Under the pieces are notes generated by a model that was given only the letters and a program-made list of their open reading frames with translations, made no database searches and was not told the DNA's origin. Shown here piece after piece: positions 29,738-39,419 of a stretch of DNA of 64,000 nucleotides. Both the position numbers and the translations under genes were made by a program. The DNA is from an uncultured Photobacterium sp. (GTDB lineage: Bacteria > Pseudomonadota > Gammaproteobacteria > Enterobacterales > Vibrionaceae). The stretch lies in NCBI RefSeq assembly GCF_947039875.1, contig NZ_CAMRAN010000019.1, positions 1 through 64,000 on the forward strand, in the 5' to 3' direction. The first letter of the stretch is position 1, and the number at the start of each line of letters is the position of its first letter.

Positions 29738-30862
29738 CTATTTTATTGCACGTAATACGACAAATTTATCATTACTACCAATAGTGTCGACTTTTGCGAA
29801 AATACGGTTTAATTTCTCATGGTATTTTAATTGACGATTACCAATGATAATTAGCTCTCCGTGTTGACGTAATATTCGCTTAGCATCACAGAACATTTGC
29901 CAAGCAATATGATCAGTGATGGTGTTGTTTTGATGAAATGGTGGATTGCATAACACTAGATCCGCACTTTGATTGTCAAAGTTATCTAAGCAGTTTGATG
30001 CTATTACGTTAAATTTCTCTGTTGTTGGCAGGTTTAGCTGCGCATTCTCACGACAAGATGCAATTGCCATAAAGCTTTCATCAACACAGGTAACATTGGC
30101 GTGTGGGTTTAATCGAGCTGCTTTAATACCTATCACACCATTACCGCATCCAAGGTCAATAATGTCGTTATATTGTGGCTTTGATGGAATGAAATCTAAT
30201 AAAAAACGACCACCAATATCTAAGCTATCACTTGAGAAGACATTGGCATAATTAGTCATCGTTAGAGCATGTTCTGGTACTGTCCAGCTTGTAGGATGTG
30301 GCATTGGTACAGCTAATGATTTATTTACTGTAGTAAAAATCAAACGTGCTTTTTTTACTGCCAGTGATGTTTTTGTCTCACCTAGATATTTTTCAAATAA
30401 TTTTAAGGTTGAAGAGTGAATTTCTTTTACTTTACCCGTAGTAATAACAATACAGTCTTGGGGTAATAAGTGGCAAAGTTGTTGTAATTGCCAACTCAGT
30501 AGACGGTTGTTTTTGGGCTGCTTAATTAGTACTAATTGTGGATTAGCAGGTAAATCAGCGAGACAATCAATAATAGTGGCAGCAGGCAAATTATTAACAC
30601 TTAGGTTATTAATAATAGCTTGCTGAGTAATAAAAGAATCCGTCACTGTTGTTACTTGTGCTTGATTTGCAAACCAACAACTTAATGCTCCAAAATTATC
30701 ATTGAGGATCAGTACTGGCCGTTGAGGGTCAAGATCTATCGTATGACAATGATTGATCAAATATTCATCTGCGGCATCCCATGCTTGCAGGGTTTCATTT
30801 TTTCGTACAGGGAAACGGGTTAACGTTAATGTACGTTGATGCAAGGTTAGCTCTGGTTTCAT
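29738..30862 (-). CDS. rlmG: 23S rRNA (guanine-1835-N2)-methyltransferase RlmG
   Basis: RlmG methylates G1835 of 23S rRNA using SAM. The 374-aa protein is a two-domain RsmC-like methyltransferase. The N-terminal degenerate copy has QAWDAADEYL and ILNDNFGALSC. The C-terminal active copy has the SAM loop DLGCGNGVIGIKA and the catalytic CNPPFHQ. ATG 30862 (MKPELTLHQRTLTL) matches the homologue start; the 28-residue upstream extension in the same frame is not conserved. It is transcribed divergently from bolA. Confidence 0.95.
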   Translation of the reverse strand: MKPELTLHQRTLTLTRFPVRKNETLQAWDAADEYLINHCHTIDLDPQRPVLILNDNFGALSCWFANQAQVTTVTDSFITQQAIINNLSVNNLPAATIIDCLADLPANPQLVLIKQPKNNRLLSWQLQQLCHLLPQDCIVITTGKVKEIHSSTLKLFEKYLGETKTSLAVKKARLIFTTVNKSLAVPMPHPTSWTVPEHALTMTNYANVFSSDSLDIGGRFLLDFIPSKPQYNDIIDLGCGNGVIGIKAARLNPHANVTCVDESFMAIASCRENAQLNLPTTEKFNVIASNCLDNFDNQSADLVLCNPPFHQNNTITDHIAWQMFCDAKRILRQHGELIIIGNRQLKYHEKLNRIFAKVDTIGSNDKFVVLRAIK

Positions 30863-31015
30863 TAAGAATAACTTTCGAGTATGTTGACGAAGAGATAGTA
30901 GAGCATTTTCGCAGAACAGTGAAAAGCTTGAAAGGAAATCTAGCAAGATAACAGTAGAATAATGAAGAATTGTTATTATTAGCGTTGAAAAGCCGCTTTT
31001 TTAGTTGAGGACATT

Positions 31016-31330
31016 ATGATTCAACCCCAAATCGAAGCAAAGTTAAACCACCATTTTAGTCCAGTGCATCTTGATGTTATTAATGAAAGTTACATGCATA
31101 ACGTCCCTGAAGGTTCAGAAAGCCATTTTAAAGTTATTGTCGTAAGTGCCCAGTTTGAAGGCCAGCGTCTTATTACCCGTCATCGCGCGGTAAATCAGTG
31201 TTTAGCTGATGAATTAGAAAATCATATTCATGCACTTGCGGTTCATACTTATACTGAATCAGAATGGCAGCAGCAACTACATGCACCTGCATCACCACAT
31301 TGTCATGGAGGTTCAACATTAGATAATTGA
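31016..31330 (+). CDS. bolA: BolA-family stress protein
   Basis: BolA is a small stress morphogen that pairs with monothiol glutaredoxins and is linked to iron-sulfur handling and stationary-phase morphology. The 104-aa product has the class-II KH fold features: [20 protein letters not shown], the central [12 protein letters not shown], and the conserved C-terminal helix [16 protein letters not shown]. The C-terminal tail ([11 protein letters not shown]) is rich in His with one Cys, typical of metal or Fe-S binding at the interface. It is divergent from rlmG. Confidence 0.95.
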   Translation: MIQPQIEAKLNHHFSPVHLDVINESYMHNVPEGSESHFKVIVVSAQFEGQRLITRHRAVNQCLADELENHIHALAVHTYTESEWQQQLHAPASPHCHGGSTLDN

Positions 31331-31889
31331 TAATGATGTCTATAACAATAAAAATTGTTAACAAAACGGTTTTTTTACGACGGTTTGAAATGGTTACTGT
31401 TTTGGCTGCCACTTAGCTATGTTGTTACTTTGTTGTTAGTGGTATGGTTGGAATACAACCAACTATCACATGTTTATTGATAAGTTTGTATTTATGTTGA
31501 CATGATGTGTTATTGGGGGGTTTTTTTTATAATAATGTTAAATAAAGGAGTGGATTTGAAATTTAATATTTATGTAAAAAATCCCGTAAATGTGCAGTTG
31601 ATCATGTTTATTAGTTAATAAACCTATTGCGTCTTATTTGTTGCTTGGTTTTCACACTGAATCGCGTGGATTACCATAGAAAAAACGAGTTAATTAATGG
31701 TAGAATCGCGGGCTGAAAAATTACTCGCGCATTAATGTTTGTGGCGCGATAGTTAACTGGATGTTGCGATACGGAGTCGTTCAGTGGTTTCTGCCACTGC
31801 CTGTTCATCGATATCAGGCCAAGGAACGTAGTATCTTAAATTACGCAATATGAAAATTCTTTTTTCCCTTTAATGTAGTGCAAGTGCGT
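31331..31889 (+). promoter_or_regulatory. Long nqr upstream region
   Basis: This roughly 560-bp region has no clear gene. It holds an imperfect hairpin (GGTTG 31446-31450 with CAACC 31456-31460) after bolA and a G6T8 tract (31515-31528). AAAGGAG at 31544-31550 lies 5 nt before a TTG-started 20-codon frame (31556-31618), which is probably chance. The extended -10 promoter (31698-31706) and a leader hairpin CAGTGG/CCACTG (31782-31799) follow. The nqr leader would be about 175 nt. Confidence 0.45.
31698..31706 (+). promoter_or_regulatory. Putative extended -10 promoter of nqrA
   Basis: TGGTAGAAT fits the extended -10 pattern TGnTAnnnT. No good -35 is seen 17 bp upstream, which is acceptable for this class. 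A start near 31713 is predicted. Confidence 0.45.
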
Positions 31890-33230
31890 ATGATTACAAT
31901 AAAAAAGGGTTTGGATATCCCAATTTCAGGGACTCCAGCCCAGGCGATACATGATGGTAATACCATCTCTAAAGTCGCCTTGCTAGGCGAAGAATATGTT
32001 GGTATGCGTCCTACAATGCATACTCGCGTAGGGGATGTAGTGAAAAAAGGTCAGGTTCTTTTTGAAGATAAAAAGAATCCTGGCGTTAAATTCACTGCAC
32101 CAGCTAGCGGCAAGGTAATAGAAGTTAATCGTGGTGCTAAGCGCGTTCTACAATCAGTTGTTATTGATGTAGAAGGTGATGAGCAAATCACATTTAACAA
32201 ATATGATGCAGCGCAATTAGCACAGTTAAGCCGTGCTGTTGTGGTTGATCAATTAGTTGAATCAGGTATGTGGACAGCGCTTCGTACGCGCCCGTTCAGT
32301 AAAGTACCCGCTGTTGGTTCAGAGTCGAAAGCGATTTTTGTTACTGCAATGGATACCAATCCATTAGCGGCTAACCCTGAAGTTATCATCAATGAGCAAA
32401 ATGAAGCGTTCATTGCAGGTTTAACTGTGCTTTCACGTTTAACCAGCGGCAAAGTTTACGTATGTAAATCAGGTGCAAGCCTACCTCGTTCAGCAGAAGC
32501 GAATGTTGAAGAGCATGTATTTAACGGCCCACACCCAGCAGGTCTAGCCGGTACACATATTCATATGTTGTTCGGTGCAGACGTGAATAATATTGCATGG
32601 AATATCAATTACCAAGACGTGATTGCGTTCGGTAAGTTATTCCTGACTGGTGAAATTTTCACTGATCGTATTGTTGCGTTAGCTGGCCCTGTAGTGACGA
32701 ATCCTCGTTTAGTACGTACTCAGATTGGTGCTTCTATTTCTGACTTAACTGATTCAGAAATGATGCCAGGTCAACTACGCGTGCTATCAGGTTCAGTACT
32801 TAACGGTGTTAAAGCTGAAGGTGTTCATGGATACCTTGGTCGTTACCACTTACAAGTTTCTGCTTTACGTGAAGGCTATGAGAAAGAATTCTTAGGCTGG
32901 ATTGTTCCTGGTAAAAACAAGTTTTCGGTTACTCGTGCCTTCATGAGCCAGTTCTTCCCTGGTCAGTTGTTCAACATGACAACAACGACAAATGGTAGTG
33001 AGCGTGCCATGGTGCCAATCGGCAATTACGAAAAAGTAATGCCGCTTGATATTGAACCAACATTATTACTGCGCGATATCTGTGCAGGTGATATTGACAG
33101 TGCACAACAGTTGGGCCTTCTAGAACTAGATGAAGAAGATCTAGCACTATGTACGTTCGTGTGTCCTGGTAAATATGAGTTTGGTCCAATGATGCGTGAG
33201 TGTTTGGACAAAATTGAGAAGGAAGGGTAA
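31890..33230 (+). CDS. nqrA: Na+-translocating NADH:quinone reductase subunit A
   Basis: NqrA is the peripheral, quinone-interacting subunit of Na+-NQR, the respiratory sodium pump. The 446-aa product starts [20 protein letters not shown] and contains [21 protein letters not shown] and the C-terminal [13 protein letters not shown]. Its length equals that of Vibrio cholerae NqrA. ATG 31890 is used; an in-frame GTG at 31878 would add four residues. It opens the nqrABCDEF operon, which builds the sodium gradient that also drives PomAB. Confidence 0.97.
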   Translation: MITIKKGLDIPISGTPAQAIHDGNTISKVALLGEEYVGMRPTMHTRVGDVVKKGQVLFEDKKNPGVKFTAPASGKVIEVNRGAKRVLQSVVIDVEGDEQITFNKYDAAQLAQLSRAVVVDQLVESGMWTALRTRPFSKVPAVGSESKAIFVTAMDTNPLAANPEVIINEQNEAFIAGLTVLSRLTSGKVYVCKSGASLPRSAEANVEEHVFNGPHPAGLAGTHIHMLFGADVNNIAWNINYQDVIAFGKLFLTGEIFTDRIVALAGPVVTNPRLVRTQIGASISDLTDSEMMPGQLRVLSGSVLNGVKAEGVHGYLGRYHLQVSALREGYEKEFLGWIVPGKNKFSVTRAFMSQFFPGQLFNMTTTTNGSERAMVPIGNYEKVMPLDIEPTLLLRDICAGDIDSAQQLGLLELDEEDLALCTFVCPGKYEFGPMMRECLDKIEKEG

Positions 33231-33233
33231 TTC

Positions 33234-34478
33234 ATGGGTTTCAAGAATTTCCTCGAAAGTATTGAGCACCACTTTGAACCAGGTGGTAAGCATGAGCGTT
33301 GGTTTGCGTTATATGAAGCGTTTGCCACTCTTATGTATACGCCAGGACAAGTGACGCGTTCATCTGCGCACGTTCGCGACAGCATCGATCTAAAACGTAT
33401 CATGATCATGGTATGGTTTGCGGTATTCCCAGCAATGTTCTGGGGTATGTATAACGTAGGTGATCAAGCTATTGCTGGTCTTAACCACTTATACACAGCA
33501 GACAAACTAACAGCAGTCATCGCTGCTGACTGGCATTACTGGTTTACCCAGATGTTAGGTGGCACGCTATCAGCAACTGCTGGTTGGGGTAGCAAGATGC
33601 TACTTGGTGCAACTTACTTCTTACCTATCTATGCAGTTGTTTTTGCTGTAGGTGGTTTCTGGGAAGTGTTGTTCTGTATGGTGCGTAAGCATGAAGTTAA
33701 TGAAGGTTTCTTTGTAACTTCTATTCTTTTCGCATTGATCGTTCCGCCAACACTACCACTTTGGCAAGCCGCTTTAGGTATTACTTTTGGTGTCGTTGTC
33801 GCAAAAGAAATTTTTGGTGGTACTGGTCGCAACTTCCTTAACCCTGCACTTGCTGGTCGTGCTTTCCTATTTTTCGCATACCCAGGTCAGATTTCTGGCG
33901 ACCTAGTATGGAATGCGGCGGATGGTTTTTCTGGCGCGACACCACTAAGTCAGTGGTCTCAAGGTGGCCAAGCAGACGTAGTTAACACTATTACTGGTCA
34001 ATCAATCACTTGGATGGACGCATTCGTTGGTCATCTTCCAGGTTCAATTGGTGAAGTATCAACACTCGCTATCCTTATTGGTGGCCTGTTTATTGTTGTT
34101 ATGGGCATTGCTTCATGGCGTATTATCGCTGGTACAATGATTGGTATGATCGTTGCTGCAACGCTATTTAATATCATTGGTTCTGATACTAACCCAATGT
34201 TCAACATGCCTTGGCAGTGGCACCTAGTTCTAGGTGGTTTTGCGTTTGGTATGATGTTTATGGCGACAGACCCAGTGTCGGCTGCGTTCACCAATAAAGC
34301 AAAATGGTGGTATGGCGCACTGATTGGTGCAATGGCTGTAATGGTACGTGTAGTTAACCCTGCATATCCAGAAGGTATGATGCTAGCGATTCTATTTGCT
34401 AACCTATTTGCACCTCTATTTGACAACCTAGTTGTTCAAGGCAACATCAAACGGAGACTGGCTCGTCATGGCAAGTAA
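33234..34478 (+). CDS. nqrB: Na+-translocating NADH:quinone reductase subunit B
   Basis: NqrB is the large membrane subunit carrying covalent FMN and a sodium-path acidic cluster. The 414-aa protein has about ten helices. The covalent FMN site is Thr236 in [10 protein letters not shown], the same residue number as in V. cholerae, and is the substrate of ApbE encoded downstream. [20 protein letters not shown] is another family signature. It starts three bases after nqrA and overlaps nqrC by 11 bp. Confidence 0.97.
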   Translation: MGFKNFLESIEHHFEPGGKHERWFALYEAFATLMYTPGQVTRSSAHVRDSIDLKRIMIMVWFAVFPAMFWGMYNVGDQAIAGLNHLYTADKLTAVIAADWHYWFTQMLGGTLSATAGWGSKMLLGATYFLPIYAVVFAVGGFWEVLFCMVRKHEVNEGFFVTSILFALIVPPTLPLWQAALGITFGVVVAKEIFGGTGRNFLNPALAGRAFLFFAYPGQISGDLVWNAADGFSGATPLSQWSQGGQADVVNTITGQSITWMDAFVGHLPGSIGEVSTLAILIGGLFIVVMGIASWRIIAGTMIGMIVAATLFNIIGSDTNPMFNMPWQWHLVLGGFAFGMMFMATDPVSAAFTNKAKWWYGALIGAMAVMVRVVNPAYPEGMMLAILFANLFAPLFDNLVVQGNIKRRLARHGK

Positions 34479-35259
34479 TAAGGATAGCTTCTCTAGAACG
34501 CTGATTTTTGTAGTTGTATTGAGCCTTGTGTGTTCAATCATCGTATCTACAGCAGCAGTTGTTCTGCGTCCAAAACAGCAAGAAAATGCAGTACTTGACG
34601 TACAACGCAACATTCTTGCTGTTGCAGGTCTGCTAAATAAAGACACTAACATTAAGCAAACATATAACCAATTTATCGAGCCTAAGCTTGTAAACATTGA
34701 TACTGGTAATTATGTTGCTGAAGTTGATGGTCAAAATGCCGCGCAATATAACCAACGTAGTGCTGCGAAAAATCCAGCTGAATCTATTTCGCTTCCAGCT
34801 AACGAAGATTTAGCAAAGATCATTCGTCGTGCAAACGTGGCGACTGTTTATCTTGTTAAAGATGCAGCGGGTCAGACTACGAAAGTAATTCTACCTATTC
34901 ATGGTAACGGTCTATGGTCAATGATGTACGCATTCGTTGCGGTTGCAACTGATGGTAACACTATTGACGGTATCACTTACTATGATCAGGCGGAAACTCC
35001 GGGACTGGGTGCTGAAGTTGAAAACCCAACATGGCGTGAGCAGTTTGTTGGTAAGAAGTTATATGATATGAACTTCAAGCCTGCAATTAAAATTGTTAAA
35101 GGTGGCGCGCCTGCAGGTAGCGAGCACGGTGTTGATGGTCTTTCTGGTGCAACGTTAACAAGTAATGGCGTACAGCATACCTTCGATTTCTGGTTCGGTG
35201 CACAGGGCTTTGGTCCTTACCTTGCTAAGTTACGTGCAGGAGATCTGAATAATGGCTGA
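34468..35259 (+). CDS. nqrC: Na+-translocating NADH:quinone reductase subunit C
   Basis: NqrC carries a second covalently bound FMN on a periplasmic domain. The 263-aa protein has one N-terminal helix ([22 protein letters not shown]) and the flavinylation motif [12 protein letters not shown] with Thr229. It is slightly longer than V. cholerae NqrC. ATG 34468 lies inside the end of nqrB and is preceded by a GGAG-like site; an upstream in-frame extension to 34432 is within nqrB and not conserved. Confidence 0.96.
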   Translation: MASNKDSFSRTLIFVVVLSLVCSIIVSTAAVVLRPKQQENAVLDVQRNILAVAGLLNKDTNIKQTYNQFIEPKLVNIDTGNYVAEVDGQNAAQYNQRSAAKNPAESISLPANEDLAKIIRRANVATVYLVKDAAGQTTKVILPIHGNGLWSMMYAFVAVATDGNTIDGITYYDQAETPGLGAEVENPTWREQFVGKKLYDMNFKPAIKIVKGGAPAGSEHGVDGLSGATLTSNGVQHTFDFWFGAQGFGPYLAKLRAGDLNNG

Positions 35260-35884
35260 TACTAAAGAAATGAAAAAGATCCTATTTGGACCTTTTATCA
35301 GCAATAACCCAATTGCATTACAAATTCTTGGTGTTTGTTCAGCGCTAGCGGTAACTACTAAGTTAGAAACTGCGTTTGTAATGACAATTGCAGTAACATT
35401 GGTAACTGCATTCTCGAACTTTTTCGTATCATTAGTTCGAAATCAAATTCCAAACAGCGTACGTATTATTGCGCAAATGGCGATTATTGCATCATTAGTA
35501 ATCGTGGTTGACGAAGTATTACGTGCATACCTTTACGATGTATCAAAGCAATTATCTGTATTTGTTGGTTTGATCATTACTAACTGTATCGTAATGGGTC
35601 GTGCGGAAGCATACGCAATGAAATCGGCACCAGTACCAGCATTTATTGATGGTATCGGTAACGGTTTAGGTTACGGTTTTGTACTTATTACTGTAGCTTT
35701 CTTCCGTGAGCTTTTAGGCTCTGGTAAGTTATTTGGTATGCAGGTATTGCCACTGGCTTCTGATGGCGGTTGGTATCACCCGAACGGTCTAATGCTGTTG
35801 GCTCCTTCTGCGTTCTTCCTAATTGGTTTCATGATCTGGATTATTCGTACTTTCCGTCCAGAACAAGTAGAAGCGAAGGAGTAA
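35252..35884 (+). CDS. nqrD: Na+-translocating NADH:quinone reductase subunit D
   Basis: NqrD is a six-helix membrane subunit that, with NqrE, holds an intramembrane iron-sulfur centre and forms part of the ion path. The 210-aa product shows the half-helix signature [20 protein letters not shown], including the Cys ligand, and [13 protein letters not shown] with the second Cys. It overlaps nqrC by 8 bp and ends seven bases before nqrE. Confidence 0.96.
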   Translation: MADTKEMKKILFGPFISNNPIALQILGVCSALAVTTKLETAFVMTIAVTLVTAFSNFFVSLVRNQIPNSVRIIAQMAIIASLVIVVDEVLRAYLYDVSKQLSVFVGLIITNCIVMGRAEAYAMKSAPVPAFIDGIGNGLGYGFVLITVAFFRELLGSGKLFGMQVLPLASDGGWYHPNGLMLLAPSAFFLIGFMIWIIRTFRPEQVEAKE

Positions 35885-35891
35885 GAGGAAT

Positions 35892-36488
35892 ATGGAACAT
35901 TATATTAGCCTATTGATTCGCTCGATCTTTATCGAGAACATGGCATTATCTTTCTTCTTGGGTATGTGTACTTTCCTAGCGGTATCTAAGAAAGTTAAGA
36001 CCTCTTTTGGTCTAGGTGTTGCGGTTATCGTAGTACTGACACTTTCTGTACCGTTAAACAATCTTGTGTACAACTATGTACTTAAAGATGGTGCGATTTT
36101 CCCAGGTGTTGATCTTTCTTTCTTGAACTTTATTACGTTCATTGGTGTGATCGCGGCATTGGTTCAGATCCTTGAAATGGTTCTTGATCGTTTTTTCCCG
36201 CCGCTATACAACGCATTAGGTATTTTCTTACCGTTGATCACAGTTAACTGTGCAATCTTCGGTGGTGTATCTTTCATGGTGCAACGTGATTACAACTTCG
36301 CTGAATCAATCGTCTATGGCTTCGGTTCTGGTGTTGGTTGGATGTTGGCAATTGTTGCGCTTGCGGGTATCCGTGAGAAGATGAAATACTCAGATGTACC
36401 TGCGGGTCTACGTGGTTTAGGTATTACCTTTATCACTGTTGGCCTTATGGCGTTAGGCTTTATGTCTTTCTCTGGCGTACAGCTGTAA
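35892..36488 (+). CDS. nqrE: Na+-translocating NADH:quinone reductase subunit E
   Basis: NqrE is the symmetry partner of NqrD in the membrane. The 198-aa protein has six helices with the paired signatures [20 protein letters not shown] and [15 protein letters not shown], each carrying one Cys for the shared [2Fe-2S] site. Insertion of that cluster is thought to need NqrM, encoded further downstream. Confidence 0.96.
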   Translation: MEHYISLLIRSIFIENMALSFFLGMCTFLAVSKKVKTSFGLGVAVIVVLTLSVPLNNLVYNYVLKDGAIFPGVDLSFLNFITFIGVIAALVQILEMVLDRFFPPLYNALGIFLPLITVNCAIFGGVSFMVQRDYNFAESIVYGFGSGVGWMLAIVALAGIREKMKYSDVPAGLRGLGITFITVGLMALGFMSFSGVQL

Positions 36489-36511
36489 TCAGGATAAGGA
36501 AGGAATAGTCA

Positions 36512-37735
36512 ATGGATATTATTCTTGGCGTAGGCATGTTTACCTTGATTATCCTGGCTCTAGTTTTAGTGATTTTATTCGCTAAATCTAAGCTAGTACC
36601 ATCAGGTGACATTACTATCTCAGTAAACGGCGATCCAGAAAAAGCGATCACCACAGGTGCGGGCGGTAAACTACTGAATGCACTTTCTGCTAACGGTATT
36701 TTCGTATCATCAGCATGTGGTGGCGGTGGCTCTTGTGGTCAGTGTCGTGTAAAAGTTAAATCTGGTGGTGGTGATATTTTACCAACAGAGCTTGATCACA
36801 TTTCTAAAGGTGAAGCACGTGAAGGCGAACGTCTAGCGTGTCAGGTTAACGTTAAATCTGACATGGACATCGAGCTTCCTGAAGAAATTTTTGGTGTGAA
36901 GAAGTGGGAATGTTCTGTTATTTCTAACGATAACAAAGCAACCTTTATTAAAGAGCTTAAGCTTCAAATTCCTGATGGCGAAACAGTACCTTTCCGTGCT
37001 GGTGGTTACATTCAGATTGAAGCACCGGCTCACCACATTAAATACTCAGACTTTGATGTACCAGAAGAGTACCGTGGCGACTGGGATAAGTTTAACTTGT
37101 TCCGCTACGAGTCTAAGGTTGATGAAGATATCATCCGTGCTTACTCAATGGCTAACTACCCAGAAGAGTTCGGTATTATTTTGCTAAACGTACGTATTGC
37201 TACGCCGCCGCCGAATAATCCTGATGTCGCTCCTGGTCAAATGTCATCATTCATCTGGTCACTGAAAGAAGGTGACAAGTGTACTATTTCTGGTCCTTTC
37301 GGTGAGTTCTTCGCGAAAGACACTGAAAATGAAATGGTATTCGTAGGTGGTGGTGCAGGTATGGCGCCAATGCGTTCACATATCTTCGACCAACTTAAGC
37401 GTCTACACTCTAAGCGTAAGATGTCTTACTGGTACGGTGCACGTTCTAAGCGTGAAATGTTCTATGAAGAGGATTTTGATGCACTAGCTGCAGAGAACCC
37501 TAACTTTGTATGGCATTGTGCGCTATCAGATCCACAGCCTGAAGATAATTGGGATGGTTACACTGGCTTTATTCACAACGTTCTTTATGAAAACTACTTA
37601 CGTGATCATGAAGCACCTGAAGATTGTGAGTACTACATGTGTGGTCCACCAATGATGAACGCAGCTGTTATCAGCATGCTGAAAGATCTTGGTGTTGAAG
37701 ATGAAAACATTCTATTGGATGATTTCGGTGGCTAA
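36512..37735 (+). CDS. nqrF: Na+-translocating NADH:quinone reductase subunit F
   Basis: NqrF is the NADH-oxidising entry subunit. The 407-aa protein has an N-terminal helix (about residues 3-25) and a plant-type [2Fe-2S] ferredoxin domain with Cys69, Cys75, Cys78 and Cys110 ([17 protein letters not shown]). FAD- and NADH-binding domains follow ([32 protein letters not shown]). AAGGAAGG precedes ATG 36512. It is the last structural gene before the operon terminator. Confidence 0.97.
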   Translation: MDIILGVGMFTLIILALVLVILFAKSKLVPSGDITISVNGDPEKAITTGAGGKLLNALSANGIFVSSACGGGGSCGQCRVKVKSGGGDILPTELDHISKGEAREGERLACQVNVKSDMDIELPEEIFGVKKWECSVISNDNKATFIKELKLQIPDGETVPFRAGGYIQIEAPAHHIKYSDFDVPEEYRGDWDKFNLFRYESKVDEDIIRAYSMANYPEEFGIILLNVRIATPPPNNPDVAPGQMSSFIWSLKEGDKCTISGPFGEFFAKDTENEMVFVGGGAGMAPMRSHIFDQLKRLHSKRKMSYWYGARSKREMFYEEDFDALAAENPNFVWHCALSDPQPEDNWDGYTGFIHNVLYENYLRDHEAPEDCEYYMCGPPMMNAAVISMLKDLGVEDENILLDDFGG

Positions 37736-37758
37736 TTACTAGCCCTTCGCCTTGAAAG

Positions 37759-37787
37759 AAGGCTGGCCTATTAAGGTCAGCCTTTTT
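37759..37787 (+). terminator. Terminator after nqrF
   Basis: AAGGCTGGCC (37759-37768) pairs with GGTCAGCCTT (37775-37784), with one G-U pair, a 6-nt loop and a T5 tail. It may be partial, since apbE follows on the same strand. Confidence 0.82.
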
Positions 37788-37895
37788 CATTATTAATGAA
37801 TAATAATGTTATTTTTATTGTGGTTATTATCAGTTAGTAATGACTAACTATGGTCCCTAGAGTAAAAATTACCTTTATTTCATTGGAGTAGTTGA

Positions 37896-38921
37896 ATGAA
37901 AATGTTCCTTATTCGGGCTGTATTTGTGATTACAGCATTGTTAGCGCTTGCCGGCTGTAGTGATCAGCGTCAGCAAATCACTATTAATGGCTCGACAATG
38001 GGAACCTATTATTCAATTAAAATAATAAATCAAGATGGTTTGCCAACAGCAAAAGAAATTCAAAAAGAGATCGATCGTCGTTTAGAGTTAGTTAACGATC
38101 AAATGTCGACTTACCGCCCAAATTCAGAATTAAGTTTATTTAATCAAGCGCCAGCTAATAAAGCTTTTCCTGTCTCTGCGGCAACCGCGAAAGTGATCAC
38201 TGAAGCCTTACGTATCTCTAAGGTTAGTAATGGTGCTTATGATGTGACTGTTGGACCTGTGGTTAATTTATGGAGCTTTGGCCCTGAAGCACGCCCTGAA
38301 TCAATTCCAACCGATAAAGAAGTGACGACTCGCTTATCTGAAGTGGGTTATCAGCATGTGAAAGTTTTACCTGATAATAAACTTATTAAAGATGAAGCTA
38401 AGTTATATGTCGATTTATCATCAATCGCTAAAGGCTATGGTGTTGATGTGGTTGCTGATTATCTAAAAGATGATTTACACGTTAAAAACTTCATGGTTGA
38501 TGTCGGTGGTGAGCTTCGCTTGCAAGGTAAAAATCAAGCCAATGTTTTATGGCGTATTGCTGTTGAAAAACCAGTAGAGAATGAACGTGCGGTACAAGAA
38601 ATTCTTCAGGCGGGTGATATGGCGATTGCAACATCAGGTGATTATCGCAATTACTTTGATGAAAATGGCGTACGTTATTCACACTTGATTAACCCTAAAA
38701 CTGGCCGTCCTATTGATAATCATGTAGTGTCGGTAACTGTTATTGCGCCATCATGCATGACGGCAGATGCTTATGCGACAACCTTCTCTGTAATGGGTGA
38801 GGATGAATCAATTGCACTCGCAAACCAAGAAAATATTCCTGTTATGTTGATTGTAAAAACCAAAGATGGCTTTGTTGAATACAAATCAAAGACTTTTGAG
38901 CAATACGTAGATAAAAAATAA
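37896..38921 (+). CDS. apbE: FAD:protein FMN transferase
   Basis: ApbE attaches FMN through a phosphoester bond to threonines in SGAT motifs of NqrB and NqrC. The 341-aa precursor is a lipoprotein with the lipobox LALAGC (Cys21). It contains NGSTMGTYYSI, the FAD-binding SSIAKGYGVD and VDVGGELRLQG regions, and the Mg/FAD site MTADAYATTFSVMG. Location directly after nqrF and before nqrM makes a maturation role in Na+-NQR near certain. Confidence 0.95.
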   Translation: MKMFLIRAVFVITALLALAGCSDQRQQITINGSTMGTYYSIKIINQDGLPTAKEIQKEIDRRLELVNDQMSTYRPNSELSLFNQAPANKAFPVSAATAKVITEALRISKVSNGAYDVTVGPVVNLWSFGPEARPESIPTDKEVTTRLSEVGYQHVKVLPDNKLIKDEAKLYVDLSSIAKGYGVDVVADYLKDDLHVKNFMVDVGGELRLQGKNQANVLWRIAVEKPVENERAVQEILQAGDMAIATSGDYRNYFDENGVRYSHLINPKTGRPIDNHVVSVTVIAPSCMTADAYATTFSVMGEDESIALANQENIPVMLIVKTKDGFVEYKSKTFEQYVDKK

Positions 38922-38932
38922 TAGAGGCTTCC

Positions 38933-39154
38933 ATGGCAATTTATTTAGTAACATTTGCTGTTTTTCTACTGGTTATTATTGCAATGGCAGTAGGGTATAT
39001 TTTTCAGCGTAAGTCTGTTAGTGGTAGTTGTGGCGGTTTAGACGGCATTGGTATCGCAAAAGAATGTGATTGTCCTGAACCGTGTGATGCACGTAAAAAA
39101 CGAGAAGCTCGTGCTGCACGTCAGGCTGAATGGAAGAAAAATCAGATTATATAA
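38933..39154 (+). CDS. nqrM: Na+-NQR maturation protein NqrM
   Basis: The 73-aa protein matches the NqrM (formerly DUF539) family, needed to place the iron centre between NqrD and NqrE. It has one N-terminal membrane helix (about residues 2-22) and a Cys-rich soluble segment (GSCGGLDG, ECDCPEPC). A basic coiled C-terminus follows (KKREARAARQAEWKK). It starts 11 bases after apbE, so the two maturation factors are cotranscribed. Confidence 0.94.
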   Translation: MAIYLVTFAVFLLVIIAMAVGYIFQRKSVSGSCGGLDGIGIAKECDCPEPCDARKKREARAARQAEWKKNQII

Positions 39155-39194
39155 TCGGTTTTAATCACACAATGTAAGTTATTACTTACTTTGA

Positions 39195-39236
39195 AACCTA
39201 GGTACGACAACGAAATTGTCATACCTGGGTTTTTTT
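39195..39236 (+). terminator. Intrinsic terminator of nqrM
   Basis: AACCTAGGTACGACAA (39195-39210) pairs along nearly its whole length with 39216-39231 across a 5-nt loop, followed by a T7 tract. Confidence 0.93.
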
Positions 39237-39363
39237 ATGAGTGTAATTTAAATGAAATCCAAGCCGATAAAAAAGTGCTGTGATGTAGCTTCTGTTACAT
39301 TCTCCATCGCCCCATTTGGAAAAATGGTCATTGCTATATTGGCACTGATTCAGTAAATTGTCG

Positions 39364-39388
39364 TATAATGACTGTATATAAAAACAGT
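39364..39388 (+). promoter_or_regulatory. dinB promoter with LexA (SOS) box
   Basis: TATAAT at 39364-39369 is followed at once by ACTGTATATAAAAACAGT (39371-39388), which fits the LexA consensus CTGT-N8-ACAG exactly. LexA bound here would block the promoter until DNA damage occurs. Confidence 0.9.
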
Positions 39389-39419
39389 TATTTGCTGTGT
39401 TCATTAATGAGTATTTGCT

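Noticed and set aside
31556-31618. 20-codon TTG-started leader peptide before nqrA
   Set aside because: A good AAAGGAG is present, but the start is TTG, the peptide has no special composition, and AT-rich DNA yields such frames often. Kept only as part of the nqr-leader remark.
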